Assembly: GCA_029891345.1 (NCBI GenBank)
Contig: CM057006.1
Coordinates: 41,515,056 to 41,579,055 of the forward strand
Direction of reading: 5' to 3'
Length of the DNA stretch: 64,000 nt
Source of the DNA: Dryococelus australis
Taxonomy: Eukaryota > Arthropoda > Insecta > Phasmatodea > Phasmatidae
The translations under genes were made by a program, and so were the position numbers. Below are positions 59,106 to 64,000 of this stretch, piece after piece. Numbering within the stretch: the first letter of the stretch is position 1; every line of letters starts with the position of its first letter. Under the pieces are notes generated by a model. The model saw only the letters and a program-made list of their open reading frames with translations, searched no databases and was not told the origin of the DNA.

Positions 59106-60387
59106 GGTTAGAGACGTTTTGCAGCTGCTATCTAACGCCGAGCGCAAACAAAAGTTATCCACATCTCTCACTCCCCAGTCTCATCAGCTGCAGTGTAATC
59201 TTCAGGGTGACTGAATCCGAAGTGATAATGGAAAACGAGCGAAGCTTTTAACCGTGTGGACCTAGTTTAGTGCCATTCATGTATCATATTAATGCATAAA
59301 TGTAATATGTTAACGAGGACTATATTTGGTCAGGTATGCGGCTATTGACAGCAACCTTGTTCCAGTGTTCATACGTGTACGTTATTCGCCTCCAAGAGTG
59401 ATGTCAGATTTTTCCCGGCATTGCTGGATGGAGTTATCGAAGAAAATTAATTTAAAACGTTGTCTATAAAGTTTTAAACAGCCGCAAAACTGTTTGTAGC
59501 TTACCTTCTGTTTGTTGCACTTCCATAATGCATTATCACACGGTGATGGGAAGTTTGGCTCAACCTGGCGAAATACAAGCCTTTTGTAATTTTGTGCTAA
59601 GTACTGTGAATCAATTACGGAATTAAATTTAGCTCTTTTGTAATGAAAATTGGGTTTGGCTGTGTTGGGGACACGGCCGTTTGTTTTGCGTGAGTACGTC
59701 TACGTTGACGCGCTCGGACGCCTTTTTTTTTTTCATTGCGGTACGCCGCTTCACTCCATCATTATGGGGTTTTATGGGTATCACTGGATTGCTTTTGAGA
59801 TGCTCTCTCCAACCGTATACGATTTCTGTTTTTCGACTTGACTTTTTGACAAGATATGCAGAAATTGTGTTAAGTTTTCTTAATTTTTTACATAAACGCA
59901 TACAATTTCACCATAACCACTTTACACAAATGCTTTTATACACGCAACCGATTGAGCTTGACGAGAGCTGTCTATTGAAACAAACGAGCGTTGTAGATTC
60001 TCCTAGTCAAAAGTTATACTATGCGGAAGTTATGAGACGCGGAAAAACGAACTCAAAATTGCCCCCCCCCCCCCCCCCAAATTACCCTTCCAGATGCTCT
60101 GCAGTCCTCACTCGACGCAACACATTTGGCAACAGAGTGGTGTAATTGAATTTTGAATGTAGACGATAGATTCTAAGCTGCAATGCCAAACTCTACCCCC
60201 CGATTTTTATCATCGGATTTTCTGGATTGCCTCCCACCATGGTTGCAAATTTAAATACCTATTCACGTCAAAACGTTTAAACCTCCACTCTTCCATGAAC
60301 ATAGCACCGCCCAGTTTATTGCAACAGCACCTTTCAGTGCGTGATAAGTGGATGACAAACTTTGGACGGTAGGCCATACCATCCTTC
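59106..60387. other. Noncoding stretch
   Basis: A poly-C tract of about 16 bases at 60062-60078. The plus-strand frame 59681-60145 crosses it and shows no motif. Confidence 0.5.
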
Positions 60388-60768
60388 TAAAGGCTGTTCA
60401 CGATAAAATGAGCACTTTAAATATCTACATTAGAAAAAAGTCACTGATCCTGTTTGCATATATTTTAACGGGTGCCCAGTGAAGTTGGTAACAATGGGGA
60501 GGAAGTAGTTCCATATCTTAACTTCGGCTAATAAAAGTAGTGGTAAACATTTGTGATAAGTTTTTTTTTTACCGGTGTGTAAAAATGAAAACATTTTAAA
60601 ATATTTACTTTTATATTTATTTTTCAGTTTCACTTGACCGACGCATGAATAAAGTTATGAGACCCATGGCAATGTTAATCTTACATAAGGCGGAACAATA
60701 CACAAAGCACATACAAGTAAATCTCAAGCAGAACTTTCAAAAGTGCTCAGTTCACTGTGAACAGCCTA
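60388..60768 (-). mobile_element. TA-inserting MITE, type B, copy B6
   Basis: Reverse orientation, left end AGGCTGTTCACGATAAAATG, right end CAGTTCACTGTGAACAGCCTA followed by TA. Length is about 381 bp. The interior matches B3 and B4. Confidence 0.88.
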
Positions 60769-60869
60769 TAACAAACATAAGTCAGACTTGCAGTTCCAGC
60801 ATTGCTCGTTCTCTCGGCTCTTATCTGCTCTGGCCACGTTCCCCGTGGCTCCCCAGCTTCGCCTCGAAA

Positions 60870-60965
60870 CCCCTTTAATTGGCTAATTGGCCGAGTGATA
60901 CGTGAAAGATTACTTAAGCCGGTTAGTCTTAATCGGATCAACCTTTAGATCGGATTCCAATTAGT
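60870..60965. promoter_or_regulatory. Candidate noncoding regulatory cluster of homeodomain-like sites
   Basis: Within 95 bp occur TAATTGGCTAATTGGCC, CTTAATCGGATCAACC and AGATCGGATTCCAATTAG, which include TAATTG/CAATTA cores and two CGGAT(T/C) words of Otx/bicoid type. The block sits next to MITE B6 and is not part of any repeat I can identify here. Function is speculative. Confidence 0.2.
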
Positions 60966-61904
60966 CTTTGTATTGTGGAGTGGGGAGGGGAGGTGCATGC
61001 CTGCAGAGATTTTCTTCGCCTCGTAGTTATTTGCGTGGCGGGTAATAAGACGCTCGCCCGAGGAATCGGATGATTGGATTCACGAGCTACGGAAGAGTTT
61101 CGCGATCCTGCGCCGGGTCAGGATGAACGGGTTAACTATTCAGTAGTTAACACACTTAATGCCGTGTCCGAAATGGCAGATTTTGTTTGACAAAATAATC
61201 ACGTGACCCGATTTTGTATTAAAAAAATTGTGACGTAATTGGTAATTTGGTCATTCGTATTTTATATCTAGCGGATGTCAGCAAAAATACGAAATGACAA
61301 AAATTAGCGCCATGTCGTTTTTGACGTTCAAAATACATACGTGAATGCGTAATTAAAACGTTATTTTAAAAACCAATAAGTGTTCGTAAAATACCCTAGA
61401 CGTGTTTTAAAAAGCAAGTAAAAGCTGTGCTTTGTTTGTATATTTTGCAACAATATTTTTTTAAAATAGTTATTGAATAAATAATTTTTTTCTTATGTAT
61501 TAACATGTTCGCAGCATTCAAGTAATGATTGTAGGAATATCACGTCAGTTTTATGCATTCAATTTAGATTAAAATAATTTTCACTGTTAATGTAAAAATA
61601 CGTTGCCGCGAGTGTTGAACAATTGACTGTCGACGACGTCCGAAACATTTCAAAATAACGAATTTTTCATTTCGGGCACAGCCTGAAAAAGTGTTCGCAA
61701 ATGCACCACATCTGCGTATTGAGAATGCGCGAATGGTGAAATGTATTTCCATGCACTATATATTTTTGTGTTCGTACGAGGGGGGGGGGGGGGGATTTCT
61801 TTGGAGCCGAGTTTCCAGAAAGATATTTCTGTAACACTAAAGGCTACACACCGCGACCCCTGCGACGTCGCCTCAGAGGCACTGCCCTGCTAGTGGCAGA
61901 CGCA
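60966..61904. other. Noncoding stretch
   Basis: AT-rich, poly-G tract at 61780-61793. No gene seen. Confidence 0.5.
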
Positions 61905-62137
61905 CGGGCACTTTTTTTGTGAATGTTCTGACGGTCGTGCCAGGAAAGTTGAGCCGAGTTACTTGGAGGACGCTTTGGCAACGTGAAGTGAGGCGATATG
62001 CGAAGACGGGACAAAATCATACTGCCTACGGCAACGTCCGCCGCGTTTCTCAACGTGCGAAAATCGGGGTGTGACCTGACCCTCGCTGGGACTCGAACCC
62101 AGATCGCCTTGTCGGGAGGTTCGGCAGTTCGTGGTTA
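61905..62137 (-). mobile_element. tRNA-derived SINE relative, minus strand
   Basis: Minus-strand reading gives a tRNA-like head with CTGGGTTCGAGTCCCAGCGA and then CCCCGATTTTCGCACGTTGA, the same layout as the main SINE family. The 3' part (TCGCATATCGCCTCACTTCA) is diverged. Confidence 0.65.
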
Positions 62138-62212
62138 CTTCCAACTTTCGTGAAGCCCTGCTAAAGTTATACTTTCGGGCTATTCCTCCGACCTCTTGTA
62201 AACAATCTTTTA

Positions 62213-62275
62213 AATGTAAAAGATTACATCAAAAGGGACAACGCTCTGCATTTGTGCGCACTTGGTTTAATATAT
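62213..62275 (+). repeat. Dispersed repeat E, short fragment
   Basis: AGATTACATCAAAAGGGACA followed by CATTTGTGCGCACTTGGTTT resembles the left part of repeat E (ATTACACCAAAGGGAGAGAG ... TTTGTGAGCACTCACTTT). It runs straight into a TA/CA microsatellite. Confidence 0.5.
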
Positions 62276-62337
62276 ATATATATACACACACACACATCCA
62301 TACATACATACATACACACACACACGCACACACACAT
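62270..62337 (+). repeat. Compound microsatellite (TA)n(CA)n(CATA)n(CA)n
   Basis: TA run, then CA units, three CATA units, and a second CA run. Confidence 0.96.
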
Positions 62338-64000
62338 GCTCTCTGCTCTTCGTACCCCCGTGCCCTGTCTTGCTATGCGAGCGATAATCCAAGAAGCGTT
62401 TTAAATTACAAAGGTGTGCCGCCACGATAAGCCGTATCACAACTCGCGCGCTACTGACCTTCAGCGGATTGAATGTCTGCTGTTATCTCAGAAAATGTTC
62501 CGGTTGACTGCCTTTGACTGTCTCGGCGAGACTGGAGGTGCTGGGAACCTTCTATATCGGGGCCACAAACTGTTTAAGTCACTACGGGTATCCGAGCCGA
62601 CGGATTTTGAGTTGGGAGTTTGTAATATTGTGCGACCTTAAGCGTGCAGGCGTGAGAAGAATGACCAGCAACAGTGAAGTCTGGGACTACGAGCATCGGT
62701 GCAGCGAAGGGTGCGACTGGCAGGCGAGACTGTTGAACCGGATGCGCAGGTGCAAGACATTTCAAATGATGGCAACAGACTGCACTTGCTTTACTAGTTT
62801 AGTTGACTATAACCAATAGAGACACATTGAGGAGAACTTCAATTACAATATTGAGTTAGACATTAAATATTGTGCTCGCTGATAATAAGAGTGATAGTAG
62901 AGATAGTTTAATGTTGTAGGTATTAGCTGTTGGAATAAATTAAAAATCTAATTTAGTTATTTTATTTATATGAAGAGCTCTTTCTTTCACAAACTCTGGC
63001 GTCTCGTAACAATATTTATTACAAAAATGAGTATATAGCTCAGGATCTATTAATTGGACTTTTATTAACTAACTGCAGTTTTGCCGGTGATGATGTCATC
63101 TTAGATATTTAAGTAGATTTATAATTGTAACTTGAAATTTATTTGTTATACAGATAAAAGAATTAGCTACGGAAACTGACTCTTTTTTTTTGTTCAGTGG
63201 AATTTTAAAAACTGGGAAATGAGAAAAAATATATATTTCTGGTTGTTGCGTCATATTAAAAAAAATTTTTTTCACGACCTTACCAATGTATGAAAATAGA
63301 TGCGTAACGAGAAAATTGCATTTGTCCAATAATGTACCCATACCACGGCTGCATGTACTACCTTTCAATGAAAGGTTATCTTCAGATGAATTTCTAAGGT
63401 GTGTAACACGAAAAACGCAAAACACAAATTAATCGCTCCACAGTGCCATGTTGACTAAATGCCCCAAAAGATCTTAGTTTCAAAAATGAAAATGTAAATC
63501 GGTGCGAGTGAGGCCATTTGTCAATATAACACTGGATGCACGCAGTCTTGTTTTGCAAAATGTAGGAGGCATTAGCCTAGGACCACACGCAGCAAAATTT
63601 GCAAAAAGCTGTGACTGCAAACTGCTCCGCCTTGCTAGGGTCCGAAAAGATATATTCAGAGTATAAGAAGTTGAGACAAGTATCGCTTCAAGAAGAAATA
63701 AGAAAATAAACAAGAGGAGGGCCTGACTTATGGTGCTGGTGAATTCTGAACTTGTTCAATAGTTGTTACATTCTAACATTTTTTTCCCCCGTTTTTTCAT
63801 TGAACGGATTGAATTTAGTAAAATTTTATAAAAACACTAGAATGTACAAAAATATTATAAAAAGGCGATAATACAGTAGGCCCTATATGCCATGAATATA
63901 AACAAATCATTGCATAAACTTACAAAAACATTAATTTTTTGGCCTATAACACTCAATATTTAGTCAATTCGACAAGGTAACTTTCAAAAGGCGATTCCTG
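62338..64000. other. Noncoding stretch to the window end
   Basis: Short frames at 62414-62819 in a GC-richer patch show no known motif. The remainder is AT-rich. Confidence 0.5.

Overview
The window is eukaryotic nuclear DNA, most likely from an arthropod and probably an insect with a large, repeat-rich genome. It is AT-rich, has long stretches with no open frame of useful length, and carries tRNA-derived SINEs, Tc1-like transposons and hundreds-of-bases MITEs. Its single clear protein-coding exon is bounded by canonical splice signals. I cannot name the species. A polyneopteran-type insect is a guess from repeat load and apparent intron size only.

Host gene content is very small. The one secure exon (48190-48414, + strand) encodes the N-terminal kinase lobe of a germinal-centre kinase III (MST3/MST4/YSK1, Drosophila GckIII type). 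I recognise no other exon of that gene, so most of the window is probably intron or flank of it. A second GC-rich segment (54683-54823) looks like a terminal exon of an unidentified gene, but this is weak.

The rest is a layered transposon landscape. (1) A TA-inserting MITE family with a shared ~28-bp terminal inverted repeat occurs about 15 times in two internal types, A (~237 bp) and B (~380-430 bp). (2) A tRNA-derived SINE family without a poly(A) tail occurs about 7-10 times, several copies with visible target-site duplications. (3) Two decayed ~1.2 kb Tc1-like elements with TA target sites lie at 8847-10043 and 44410-45585. (4) A minus-strand, poly(A)-tailed LINE-like family has three copies near 24.2, 43.2 and 58.6 kb. 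(5) Single or double-copy palindromic elements include a CACTA-like element full of subterminal repeats (12030-12737), a TTAA-flanked long-TIR foldback (53660-54641), a second TTAA-flanked element (44039-44403) and other TIR elements at 17457-17836, 17866-18587 and 55436-55821. (6) There are many microsatellites, a 21-bp minisatellite and unusually many poly-G tracts.

Nesting gives relative ages. Type A MITEs sit inside the LINE copy at 24 kb, inside the TTAA foldback and inside a GC-rich block at 20.6-22.2 kb. A type B MITE sits inside a mariner-like element at 18 kb, and another lies only about 70 bp downstream of the kinase exon's splice donor.
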